Positions 36,966 to 48,535 of a stretch of 64,000 nucleotides of DNA are shown here, piece after piece (the stretch's first letter is position 1; each line of letters begins with the position of its first letter). The position numbers and the translations under genes were made by a program. The DNA lies in assembly GCA_948146395.1 (NCBI GenBank), contig OX411557.1, forward strand, positions 31,846,077-31,910,076, in the 5' to 3' direction. A model generated the notes under the pieces. It ran no database searches, was not told the DNA's origin, and saw nothing but the letters and a program-made list of their open reading frames with translations. Source of the stretch: Fragum whitleyi. Its lineage: Eukaryota; Mollusca; Bivalvia; Cardiida; Cardiidae.

Positions 36966-37111
36966 CTCTCAAAAATATCTGAAACCTCTCAATAAATGAG
37001 TAAACTTTCTCTGGCATGGATTGGATTGAGGTGCCAGTAGATGTTGAAGGTAATATTTCTGAATTAATGTCATCTCTCCTGTAGAAGGCTGTATTCATTG
37101 GTATAGAGCCC
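36966..37111 (-). CDS. Internal coding exon, unidentified gene
   Basis: Minus strand: acceptor TTGATTCTTTGCAG and donor GAGAG|GTATAA enclose 146 nt with a single open frame, one leading base and one trailing base. The peptide begins GSIPMNTAFYRRDDINSE, has a serine/threonine-rich middle and ends in FIERFQIFLR. Its trailing base joins the exon at 36764-36909 in frame. The leading phase does not fit the donor of the candidate first exon at 40180, so at least one further exon between 37.1 and 40.2 kb was not found. Confidence 0.55.
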
Positions 37112-37779
37112 CTGCAAAGAATCAATTTGCTTTACATTTTCATACTGATTTATTTTTGTGAAATATAATACCCTATAAAATTGAAGGAGGATTTGAAACC
37201 TGTTGGAAAATAAAAGTGTAACACATTTTTGTAATCAATGTATGGACTAAAAGATTGTCCCTGGACAACTAAATTTAAGCTTATGTAATTTTTACCATGA
37301 ATTTGACCTAAATGACATTGTCATATGGGAGAAATTAACATTGTGTCAAAACTTTTTGAAGTCCATTAAATGTTGGGCCATATGGTGCACCTACAGAGAA
37401 GTCCAATTCCAACATTTGATCTTGACCTCCTAAGTAATTGGAAATGTATTTATATAGCACATTAATTTATTTAAGAGATCATATATCAGCCAAATAATTT
37501 GGAAATTCAACAAATATTTTAAATTAAACAGCAACTATAACCGAGATAAGCTTGTTTTTTTACATTTTGAATTAATTGAGCTGTGCCACCTTGAACTCCA
37601 AGCTGACTGACAAACAATTTCAAATGGCATATACAACATTTATAGCAACAGTATTACAATATAATGTTCAAATCATAAATCAACCATAAATGTTGGACCT
37701 ATGCTCTGGATAAGCTTGTTTTTTAAGGAGAAGAAGACCTTTGAGCCATCTAAAATTTCTATATAGCAAGAGGGCCAGA

Positions 37780-38471
37780 ATGGCCCTGAAACACTAACCT
37801 AGAATTTATTGGTGCAGTGGAACTCATCAAAGTAACTTTCTGGTAAAGTTTCATTCACATTTGCCAAATTTTTGTAGAGGAGATTTAATTCCAAGATTTT
37901 AAATTGAGAATAGACGCTGTCCACCCCTTCATTACTGTGGAGACTCAAAATAAGCCCCTCCCAGCCACGCCCAAATTTATGAACCAATCAAAATTTCATG
38001 CACACTTTTTGAAAAGGGTCACCCAAGGAACATTCTGGTAATCTTTCATTGAAATTGGCCCAGTGGTTCAGGAGGAGATGTCGTTCACAGATTTCAGGCT
38101 CAAAATAAGCCTTGCCCTGCAGAGCCCATATTAATGGGCCAATCAAAATTTCGCAAACATTTTTTTAAAAAAGGTCACTCAAGGAACGTTCTAAAAAATA
38201 TCATTCAAATCGGCCCAGTGGTTTAGGAAGAGATGTTGTTAAAAAATTTCAGGCTCAAAATAAACCCCTCCCTACTACACACATATTTATGGACCAATCA
38301 GAATTTAGCTTACAATTTATGATGAGTCGCCCAGGGAACATTCTGGAAAACTTTCGTTGAAATCGGTCAAGTGGTTCAGGCAGATATTTTAAGAAAGTTG
38401 ACATCGCACAAAGGAGTCTGGGTGATCCTAAAAACTCCTCTTGAGCGTGATGTTGTGCTCAGGTGAGCTAA
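37780..38471 (+). mobile_element. Helitron-like repeat 8
   Basis: Three to four copies of the GGCCAATCAAAATTTC / GGCCCAGTGGTTCAGGAGG unit precede the terminus TGATGTTGTGCTCAGGTGAG + CTAA (38468-38471). It belongs to the same family as 33190-33662. Confidence 0.6.
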
Positions 38472-38949
38472 AAAGCACATCCCGTAATGTGGGGAACAAT
38501 AGTTCCTTGTCACTTTGAAGATCTTTTCATAACAATGCTTTAATGTTTGAGTTGGGATATTGTTCTTAGGGAGTCTGGTAGTACCAGACTCCTTGTTTAC
38601 CAGTTTGGACTCCTTCCATTTACAAGTAACTAGTACCATGGACTCCATGGGTCATATGAGAAAATTTTTTGAAAAACTAATGCTTGCCAAAACTGTAGAT
38701 CTTTTCACTTTAAGAGTTTAGTGATGAAGAAAACGTTTCCTTGCATCCTGTAGTGGTTTGAGAAACAAACTCTCCTTGGAATAAAATTGTAGAAAAGAAA
38801 AAATTGCTTGTAACACGAAATTTCTTCTTTTCCACAAAGTTCTCCCATTATGAAAATTTTAACTCCTTACTTTGTGCTAATGGCCTCGTTGTTTTCATGT
38901 GTAAGGAGTCCAATTGATTCCTTAATCTCAGGAGTTAGTGTCAACCCCT

Positions 38950-39145
38950 GGCAGTAATTCTTTCCTACTATTTGTCTCCCACCAATGGGTTGATAATTGT
39001 AGACCTATGTGGGATAGCAGCTAGAGGCTAGGAACGTAGTACTGGTGTGAGAAATATCAAGGAATCAATTGTTAGGTGCTCAAGCCTCCGCGATATGAAT
39101 GAAAATGTGTTGAAAGCGATGTAAAAGCCATTCAAACAAACCAAT
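38950..39145 (+). mobile_element. SINE, 5'-truncated
   Basis: Contains CACCAATGGGTTGATAATTG, GGGATAGCAGCTAGAGGCTA and the CCTCCGCGATATGAATG / GAAAGCGATGTAAAA stem. The head is replaced by unrelated sequence. Confidence 0.8.
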
Positions 39146-39194
39146 TTATTTCATATAACCAAAGCAGTGGTTGGTGTTGAATGTCATATGTGAG

Positions 39195-39290
39195 GAAAAA
39201 CCTACAGCCAGTCCAGATTTTGAACCAGGGACTGCTTACCAAGCGAGAACTCTATGGACTTGGCCTCCTAACGCAATCTATCATACATCA
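39195..39290 (-). mobile_element. Possible remnant of another tRNA-derived SINE head
   Basis: The minus strand carries a B-box-like GGTTCAAAATCTGG preceded by a tRNA-like CTTGGTAAGCAGTCC. No recognisable body follows, so this is a weak call. Confidence 0.3.
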
Positions 39291-39360
39291 TAAATGTGTA
39301 AACAGTGTATAGAAATATAAAAGGTGTCAGGTCAAAATGGCCCAGTGACAGAAAGGACCG

Positions 39361-39922
39361 GGTCAGAAAGGCAAGGGTCAAAAAGGCCCACTATCAGAGT
39401 TGACCAAAAATGCCCACTCTTGAATATGACAAATATGCCCACAAATACTGACCTGCAATGCTTCAAATACCTGTAAGATTTATATATATGTTGATAATAA
39501 TTACACCTTATTTTTAAATCATTTTGAATATAAAAACATCCTATTGGTTATCCTTTTGGTTTCACTTTGAACAAGAAATGGATAGAAATAATTTTTCAAA
39601 TGTCAATCATGAAATAACGGTTTCATATAAATCTGCCAGATACATGTATTAACAATCATCCATGAGTGAAATGAAGTTTAACAAGTGTGTGGATTAGAAA
39701 TGGTTCTACCAAGCAGAAGACATGTAATATATACATTGTAATTTATCAAAAGAATATCTCCCAGACTCTGTCGTCTGCTTTTCTGTTTCATTTCAAGCAA
39801 TAACCAAAAGTTGACTCTCTGTAACATCACATTTTAACCGGAATAACCCCTAAAATTATTCAATTCTGACAGTGGGCCTTTTTGGTCATTTTTCATAGTG
39901 GGCCTTTTTGACCCTTTACTGA
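39361..39922. mobile_element. Foldback element with GGTCAAAAAGGCCCACTAT arms
   Basis: Left GGGTCAAAAAGGCCCACTAT (39375 on) is inverted at the right as ATAGTGGGCCTTTTTGACCC (about 39896-39915). A second inner pair follows, GACCAAAAATGCCCACT against AGTGGGCCTTTTTGGTC. Imperfect tandem GGTCA-A-A-A-G-G blocks extend to about 39328. The spacer of roughly 430 bp shows no gene. Confidence 0.75.
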
Positions 39923-40179
39923 CGAAAAATGACGTTTGATCACTCATTCAAACTCATGGATCTATGGTATAAAATTTCAGTACAATCTAGCAACATTAAT
40001 TTTCCCCACTTGGGGCCCCACTATATGAAACGAATGCGTGCGTCAATGACGAATTCAGTTTTTCCAATAAAGGACTTTGTGAAATCGAAATTGAAAATAG
40101 GATTTTCTGTGAACAAGGATTCTTATCAGATAACATAGACCAACGTTCATTATTCGTCTATTTTCAAACAAATCCTTAC

Positions 40180-40379
40180 CATTGTCGATGAACTTTGCAG
40201 CCAATTCACCGTGCGTGGATAAGTTCGTCGACGATCGAAGAGCTGCCCATCTCTTGAATATATCATCCGTTAATACAAGGCACAGGTCCTCGAATGGCAG
40301 CCTTCTTTTCTCGCAAAATTCGAGTAGACACTGGTGATAGACCCCGAATGTACGCTCCTCATCTTTTTCGTGTCGCCAT
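40180..40379 (-). CDS. Probable first coding exon, unidentified gene
   Basis: The minus strand has an open frame of about 65 codons up to a consensus donor (AATG|GTAAGG). It encodes soluble, well-mixed sequence including CLLEFCEKRRLPFEDLCLV and ending in KFIDN. This is the most protein-like open stretch in the window. The frame has no methionine. The ATG with good context (ACAATGG, 40377-40379) is one base out of register because of a run of five A's just after it, so a one-base error or indel may separate the start from the body. A non-ATG start or an upstream exon are alternatives. The open frame continues upstream to about 40468 but crosses promoter-like motifs. The donor phase requires an unseen exon before 36966-37111. 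Confidence 0.5.
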
Positions 40380-40394
40380 TGTTGTCTGTTTACA

Positions 40395-40495
40395 AACAGA
40401 TCCACGTGATTGATTGGAATCTGTTCGGAGTCTGCGCAATAAGACTTCTGGGCGTGTGCATATCCCACGTGACCGATTTCTCATTTGCATGAGAT
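40395..40495 (-). promoter_or_regulatory. Candidate promoter of the minus-strand gene
   Basis: Within about 120 bp upstream of the ATG at 40379 lie two CACGTG E-boxes (40403-40408 and 40466-40471, the latter in GGTCACGTGGG), a CCAAT pentamer (40413-40417, minus strand) and an octamer ATGCAAAT (about 40483-40490). This is unusually dense for this AT-rich window. No TATA box is evident at the expected distance. Confidence 0.4.
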
Positions 40496-40905
40496 TCAGC
40501 TTACCTATATAATTCGTACCCAGGAAATAACCCCGTTGGCTATTTTAAGTAACTCAACTTTCATAAGACTATACGAATACTTGATATTGATAAAAATTAC
40601 AAAGACCATGCGATTTTTTTAATCTAACGCATTCGGCGGCTTTAATATAAATAAATAAATTTATGCTCATAAAATACTATATTATATTTATATTTATATT
40701 CATTGATTTTTTCAAAACACAAAAAAATTGAATTACTTCACTTATACCAATAGATCTTTGGCTTCATGAATATACAACCGTGCCAGAAGTCAGAAATTTC
40801 GTTTTTATATATATATATAATATATTTATTTGTTCATATGTGTGTATTTGTAACCGTTTCTGTTTGTATTATGTGCATTCTCTCATAAAAGGAGGCAATA
40901 AAGAA

Positions 40906-41842
<937 letters not shown>

Positions 41843-41879
41843 GTCTGTCTGTTGTTTTTTTAATAATGGTTTAGAGTTT

Positions 41880-42168
41880 AGAAATATATGTAACCGTTAA
41901 TATCTACTTGAAATTATATAATCACTTTGGGATAAGCGAAACATTTCGATTTCCTTCTAATATTATCGGCATTGCGTATCCCCGGCATATATGTATTTCT
42001 TAGATAACATATACATGTCTTCACACGATTGAAACCCCCCCCCCCTCCACATACACAAACATCTAACGACCCAAACAACCCACATACAAATAAGAATAAA
42101 CACCAGCACCATTAACAACAACAACAAATACAACAACAATAGAAAACTTTAAATACAATACCACACAG
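41880..42168. other. No recognised feature
   Basis: Low-complexity AT-rich sequence with a short C tract (about 42036-42047) and ACAACA runs. Confidence 0.5.
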
Positions 42169-42340
42169 TGATAGAGATATAAAATACGTACTAAGTGTTT
42201 TGTATGAATGAAAATATCTAATGAGATTGGGAGAATTGATCATTGTCGAGGCTCTGCCGAGACAATAATCAATTCTCACAACCGAGTTAGGTATTTTTTT
42301 TATACAATACACTAAGTACGTATTATATATATCTTATAAC
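42169..42340. mobile_element. Palindromic hairpin element
   Basis: Outer arms ATAAAATACGTACTAAGTG / CACTAAGTACGTATTATAT enclose an inner near-perfect stem GAGAATTGATCATTGTC...GACAATAATCAATTCTC. The whole 170 bp can fold, in the manner of a foldback MITE. Confidence 0.7.
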
Positions 42341-42893
42341 CTCTATTTGCCTTGTTTTCGTAGATGTTTCTAACAGAAATGCAAGTTTCTAAAAATAAGT
42401 ATATAATTGTTCTAAAAATAACTATGAGATATCATAAAAAATATCATACGGGTTGTTATCACACGGATATTTATATAGTTATAAGATAAATATGAAATAC
42501 AACAACATAGAAATAATTATTTTTTCCTTATTTCAATAATATTCTAAATTCGAGTGATATCGTTTCGGATGTTCAGTTAATCTGTAATATAAGCGAAAAT
42601 GAGCCTCTCGCATCAGAGGCAACATAGCAAATCACTGATACAATTTAAGTAAATTTATTCTCGCCATCTTTGCAGCTCAACATAGACGAATGCATCCGTG
42701 TCATTCATTAGAAGTTTGAAAATAACCATTTCCATTTAAAAAAATTCTGACTAGATAAAGTTGTTTTAGTTAAACGTTTCTCGTTTGTGGCTCAGTGTTG
42801 AAAAAAAAGTTTTCTCTAGAACCATACACGAAATAGTAAGCTTTAAGAACAGAATAGTTATGTTACATTCTTGCAAGCTTTGAAAATACTCAC

Positions 42894-42953
42894 CAAGGAA
42901 AGAGAATTAGCGCTGCATTCAGTTAGACAAATAACTCGAGTCTTTTGAAAATT
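42894..42953 (-). CDS. Possible 60-nt internal exon
   Basis: Minus strand: a T/C-rich tract and GTTTGTGCTGTCCAG precede a segment that is open in one frame only (20 codons, including RVICLTECSANS). It ends at a consensus donor (CCTTG|GTGAGT). Length is a multiple of three, phase 0 to 0. Neither neighbouring candidate exon demands or excludes it. Short length keeps confidence low. Confidence 0.35.
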
Positions 42954-43152
42954 CTGGACAGCACAAACCATGAGTGACATAAAAAAGAAAAAAAAAAACT
43001 CACTCACAATATATATTAATTCAAAGGATTGAAGGCTATTTTAGTTCAAGAAAAATTCGCATGCTCGTATTTCGGTCATCCTGCACGAGTGATCGCCGGT
43101 TTCTTCTACTTAAAAGCGAGTTTCCCAATTTTCAGGATGCAAAAGGATGCAT

Positions 43153-43230
43153 AGTTATTTCACTGGTGTGATAACAAAAATATCCAACGGGATTATTTCA
43201 CTCCCGCGACGTAGGTCTTATTATAAACAC
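43153..43230. repeat. Dispersed repeat, inverted relative at 60447-60541
   Basis: Shares CTACGTCGCGGGAGTGAAA and GTGTTTATAATA blocks with 60447-60541 in the opposite orientation. Element type unknown. Confidence 0.7.
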
Positions 43231-43934
43231 TCGCACACAAACAAAAATAAAAGGCATGTGAAAAGCGGGGTACCATTCCAAAACGTTTTTCGAACGTTTT
43301 CGTCCTGGACGCATGGCAGGTTTACCCAGTCTATAGACAAGTCTACAGTAGATGTAAGACATTAAGAACTATATGGTGTCTACATTAATGACAGATATTC
43401 GAATTTCCTAGAGACACAATGCTTTAATATTTACACATCCAGCTAGATTTCTTGTCGATATATGACAGTAAATTTTAAAATTTGCAAAATTTACAATAAA
43501 AAGATATAGGCATCTTCAAACTACCATGAAAATGCAAAGAAGTTTGAATTATGCTGTTTTCGATACGGCTAATTTAAGCTTGGTTACATACTTAGCAAAA
43601 TAGAAACTTTAAATCGTTCTTGGACAATTATTTATGGCTTACATTACTTAAATACCAACTTTAATGATATTTATGAATCGGGCTAACTATAGTACAGAGA
43701 CTACACGGACGAAAAACTTTGTGCGGCTGGTCCTCACTCTAGATAGTAAGTTTGCCACTTACGATTTTGGTCCCATTCTCTTGTTGGGTTATCCAAAGCT
43801 CCTTTCGAGAGTTTTCTTCTTACTCAATCACACGTACTCCTTATCACTGACACCTACAACAAATTTCTTTTTCACATTTTTAATCAGACGGGTATGCCAC
43901 GGCTACTGAAAAAAGATATAAGTAAGAGTACTGG

Positions 43935-44160
43935 GGCCTCCTTTACAAAACATCTTACGATAATTTTTTTTGCGTGTGTCAAAATTCTAAAGTGGTAACT
44001 AAATATGGAGTTCTGCCATGCATTATCGCATTAGAATCGTCTTCTAGAGACGATTCCAATGAGATATTGCGATGCAGAATCTAACAATGAATACCAGGTA
44101 CGATTTAAAATTTTGCCTACGATTATTTTTTTTTCGTAAGAAGTTTAGTAAAACGGGTCC
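43935..44160. mobile_element. Fully palindromic hairpin MITE, independent insertion
   Basis: Outer ends GGCCTCCTTTACAAAAC and GTTTAGTAAAACGGGTCC are complementary in outline, flanked by CTGG on both sides (43931-43934, 44161-44164), a possible target duplication. The inner stem is ATTAGAATCGTCTTCTAGAG with ACGATTCCAAT. Same family as 3926-4163. Confidence 0.75.
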
Positions 44161-44164
44161 CTGG

Positions 44165-45060
44165 TATGCTTAGAGCTCGAAGGCCTGTAAATCAAGTCGG
44201 TCTTGGGATAGACTTTTCACAATCTACCATCTTTTTTAGAACTGCCGAAAATAGTTTGTGATGCGTCTCAATGCTGGGATCGCGATTTCGATACCCGACT
44301 CGGCCAGCTTCCATTCAAAATTTGACATTTTTTGCGACTCGCGTCATTTGCCTTCCGAAATTGGACGAGTTTCATGCCCAAGTTGAAAGGACAGCTAGCG
44401 GCCGGGATAAAATCTTCCGGATATTCTGTGAGAAACTACAGCAAACCTGTTATGGTGTACTAGCCGTACCAAAACTGCAAATCCATTGAAAGCGCGTACA
44501 AGGCGACAAAACAACAACATCACAAAAAAAGAGAAGAGAAAAACAGATCGATTTGCATCGAGTTGAGTAGTCGGTCGAGATGAGATAGGTCCAGAGTGAT
44601 GTCATATAGAGGCGATAATTTCATTACTCATTTACATCATACATCAAAATAACGGTAAAAGTAAGACAATAAGGGGTCTTCGGTTCGGGCAGCGTTGGTC
44701 TCACACGATATTGAAACGACTTTATGCACTTAAACGCAAAGAAACGAAACTAAACATCAACAAATCATATCATTTCATTTTTGTGATGTATGAAATCGAC
44801 CCCTTTGTCCTTTTACCATCTATAAAACCTTCATGTTACAGATACCCGGTGTCGACCCTTCACGAAATCGTTAGTTTTGCTTCAGAATCTAACTAATCAT
44901 TACATGTTTTCTATATTATTTCATAGAGACACTCGAATCTTCACTAAGTCATGTAAGTTTCTTTTTTGGCGAAGTATAGTGATTTTGAATCGTTTACTCC
45001 TAAAAAAGGATTGTTCTTCATTTGGTGACCAATAGGTCGTATCTTCAGGTTTATTTAAAT
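44165..45060. other. No supported gene
   Basis: Includes 44271-44489, where two overlapping frames look mildly protein-like but neither has a convincing acceptor, start or donor. Otherwise nothing is recognised. Confidence 0.4.
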
Positions 45061-45064
45061 AAAA

Positions 45065-45304
45065 TGAGCCTGTGCTTGACAGTTCCAACAATTACAAATA
45101 TGAGCCAAGCAAACCCACTGGCCAGCCTGTGCGTCTGCACAGTCTGGCCAGGGTCTTCCTTTTGCGCTTTGGAGAGAGATAAGGTCTCAAAGTGTCCAAA
45201 GACAGTCCGGCAAACTTCTAATTATACTACATGACAGTCAAGGTTAGTTTTATGTTGGCCCTTCACACAGATGTCAAATTGTTGGAAATGTCACGCACAG
45301 GCCC
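45065..45304. mobile_element. MITE with GTGCGTGACATTTCC inverted ends
   Basis: Left GAGCCTGTGCTTGACAGTTC, right GGAAATGTCACGCACAGGCC. The interior holds GCCAGCCTGTGCGTCTGCAC. Confidence 0.75.
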
Positions 45305-45555
45305 AATTATCGGTGAGCTCTTTGGTCTCACGTTTTAAACGTCTGGTCAAACTCAGTTGTTTAAAGCGGCTAATCTTGGCAATATTTTTGGTTAAATAAT
45401 ATTGGAAGGAGGGTTTTCTTCATAAACCAGCGATTTATTTGATCTCGATTTCGATAAAGGCATCAGATATATACTGTTGAAACAGGAATATAGCAGGAAC
45501 TATCGATGTTTTTGGGGAAGTCCACATACGCTAAATATGACTGTAGGATGTTATA

Positions 45556-47256
45556 GGGCTGTCACACCTTAACGTTTTAGCCAGCGTGTGCGGAACGTGT
45601 TGGATTTTTTATAACACGCTGCGAAAACGTCGGGTACGCTATGGACACGTTCCGCACACGCTATCGGTACGCTGTAACACGTTGACACACGTTGCGATAC
45701 GCTGGGTATCTCATGAAATTTTGTGCATGCTTAAAATTTCTCAGCGTGTGCCGAACGTTTTGGAACACGCTCCGCACACGTTCCGAACACGTTCCGAACA
45801 CGCCCAGCACGCTAGAGACACGCTAGGAGCTCGTTCACTTACGCTACGGACACGCTAGAAACACGTTCGCCAAAAGTTTAACGTGCTTCGAGCGTGTCTC
45901 CAGCGTACTCGGAACGTGTGCATAGCGTGTCTTCAGCGTACTGAACGTGTGTCTAGCGCGTTGCCAGCGAGTTCACAGCGTGTTTCTGGCGTATGACAGC
46001 ATTTCAGTTTTCAATGAAAATACAAAAGTTCCGCTGCATGTTTGTCTTGAATTTCTACCATCAGCTTCTCGTAAATAAATAAATTTATGCATGTACGTGT
46101 GTATGACCCTTTTGACATGTTCATATCTGCATGTTTCCTCATGACCAGTCTAAGAATGACTTGAAAACTCGATTATAAGAAGCATTCTCTATATTTGACG
46201 ATGAACGATTTCGTTCAAGTCATATAAATAAAACTTATGTTATGTTATGTTATAAGCTGTTTGTCTTTTCTTCCATATAAATCCTTTACGGATTTTCTTA
46301 ATTCCTTAGATTGTCGAGGTGGAGAATGTAGCCTAAATGTGCATTAAACATTGCGTTTATAGCTTTACAAGTGCGTCTGCTCTTTGGTTAGAATAACAAG
46401 ACGTTCGCAAAAATACAAACATTCATTCGTCTCATTTGATCATTATCAATATACCAAAAAGACAAGTACATCGTTGTACCTAGTGGACATAATATGAGAC
46501 GTGTTTTACTCTATTCTGCTCTGTTCAGAATATTTGATTCTATTATATGTACTACAAGTTTGATATTTGGTACACCTTTTACCCCTTAATATAGGACTAG
46601 CTATTCAAGATTAAGAGAGGTTGTAGAAAGTCATCCAACATGGTAGAGCATATGGAGGAAGAAAGGTGTGCATTATGACAAGTAGTTCCTTACCCTTTCG
46701 CAATATTTTCGAGTGAAAAGTACTAGAAGCTTTAATCAGCCTGTAATCTTATAAGTTTGTTATATGCATATTTTCATATGCAACAGGTTCCAGTGTATTT
46801 TTCTTCTCGTCTTTTCCTATTTTTCTTTTACATGAACCAACATACTTTGAATTTGAATATGTGTAGTGGCCGGTGGCCTGTTTATATATTAAAAGAATGA
46901 ATTTAAAGTGGTAATTTCTTGCAGAATTTATATTTACATCCAAAACACGCTGCGAACACGTTATAACACGCTAGAAGCGCGTTACAAACACGCTAAGCAC
47001 GTTCTGAGGACGTTACGAGAACGTTGGACACACGCTCAAGAACGTTGGTATACGCTGACATACGCTATCAACACGTTCTGGACACGTTGCTCACGCGCTA
47101 CTCACACGTTCAAACTCGCTATGAACACGCTACAAGCGCGTCGTGAATTGACAAAAAGATAATGTAGGTCAGCGTGTGCCGACGTTTTGCGGACTTAGTC
47201 GTTTTCTCAAACGCGTTAGGCACACGCTGGCTAAAACGTTGAGGTGTGACAGGGCC
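45556..47256. mobile_element. 1.7-kb TIR element with helically phased ACGYT motifs
   Basis: Inverted ends GGGCTGTCACACCTTAACGT and (reverse complement of right end) GGCCCTGTCACACCTCAACG, both continuing TTTTAGCCAGCGTGTG, give TIRs of about 35 bp. Two inner blocks (45595-45995 and 46938-47220) are packed with ACGCT/ACGTT pentamers spaced almost regularly by 10-11 bp. In the left block the orientation flips near 45880. The core (46000-46930) is unrelated AT-rich DNA with a (TTATG)n tract near 46228 and no transposase frame. The superfamily is not assigned and the target duplication is unclear. Confidence 0.8.
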
Positions 47257-47314
47257 ATTACATATTAGAGGACATGTTTAAGTGACCACTAATGTTCATA
47301 AGTATATTGACAGG

Positions 47315-47785
47315 CCATCACTAATGTAAATAATATAATGAAATTGAAACTCACTCCGATCAAAATCAATTCAAACTAACTCACTCAACACTCCATTCAT
47401 TCATCGCAAACACTCACTCAGACCATCCAAAAATGCCCAGAAATCGTTTAAAATCATTCCTAAATCGTGCAAAACGTACAAATTCTTTTTCAAACCGTTA
47501 AAATCACTCCACAATTTTATTGAATGGTATCGAATTTTAAGCGTCTGATTAGTGAAGACGCACACACACAGTGAAAAACACGTTGTTATTTTATAAAGGG
47601 GGGTAATGAAATATCGCTTATTTCGCCCATTTAGACAAAATTAACGATTATATAGTGACTCCCTTTAATTTCATCAAAAACTCGTTCCTTCCACTCAATC
47701 AATTTCCTTTAATAATTGTTATGATGTGTTATTCCGACAACATTCAAATAGTTCATCTTGTCCATTTCTATGTTTGATAAAAAAT
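47315..47785. repeat. Diverged relative of the TA-flanked MITE at 62305
   Basis: CACTAATG...GAAATTGAAACTCACTCC, GATCAAAATC and CACTCAACACTCCATTCATT match the left part of 62305-62540. The right boundary (ATCTTGTCCATTTCTATG) is weaker. No coding content. Confidence 0.5.
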
Positions 47786-48129
47786 TGACAAGAATATTAA
47801 AAATGTACTGTCCCCTTGTGTTAATTTTGAAAAAAAAAAACACCTTAACAACAATCAAGTTTTCAAGAGGATAGCCCAACCAATTAAAAACTAGGTAATA
47901 TTTTCAACCGATATAATAAAATCAATATGTCAGTTATTTCACTAGAATTGTTACCATATAAGTGAAACTTGAAACAATTCATTACTTGTAATAAAATAAA
48001 GATAGTAATAAACCTTCTTCATTTTCATTTTTTAAAAGTCACATTTTGTGAAATATCTGGACGTTTATAACAGAGTTCAAGTTTTTTCTAGAACGAAAAG
48101 TTTTAATGGCACGGTAAAATTATGGGTCT

Positions 48130-48312
48130 GTGTTAAAGATGACAAAAGGCAAGCGAACGTGTGAGGAATCGCATACAATTTACGAAACTATGTCACAAAA
48201 GGACTCCACATATTCAATCTCATTTCTGAAACGTTTGGCAAGCGTTATCACGTTGAAAGAAGATGGATGTGTCGTTAAAGTTATGCTATATCAAACAAGC
48301 AAACTTTATTGA
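48130..48312 (+). CDS. Weak open frame, possible exon
   Basis: Sixty codons (from TTG) with a mixed, soluble-protein-like composition including KGKRTCEESHTIYE and a TGA stop. The upstream CTGTGTTAAAG is a poor acceptor and no donor or partner exon was seen. Listed because composition is better than that of random frames here. Confidence 0.2.
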   Translation: MLKMTKGKRTCEESHTIYETMSQKDSTYSISFLKRLASVITLKEDGCVVKVMLYQTSKLY

Positions 48313-48535
48313 GCGAGCTGTCCTTGAGTCCCCGACAGAAGTAAATGTACAGAAATTGATCTGCATCTAGCAAGTACCGTCTTAAAAGCAAGCGCGGCTT
48401 GACTGTGCTTTAGGTGCTTCCTTATTAGAGGTTGAAATATACATTATCAATTTCTTCGCCGTGGAGTATTTTTCATGAGATTAAAATTAATGTAAACAAG
48501 CATTTGTTTCATGTGTGTTTCAAGGAATCTGAACC

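Noticed and set aside
39454..39472. 18-nt microexon (minus strand) with good splice signals
   Set aside because: With the phase left by the exon at 40180 it creates an immediate stop. The sequence also lies inside a foldback element.
44271..44489. Frame with a GRDKIFR motif resembling the start of PEX11-type peroxisomal proteins
   Set aside because: The resemblance is one short motif. There is no methionine in context, no good acceptor, and an overlapping frame (MPKLKGQLAAG...) looks equally protein-like.
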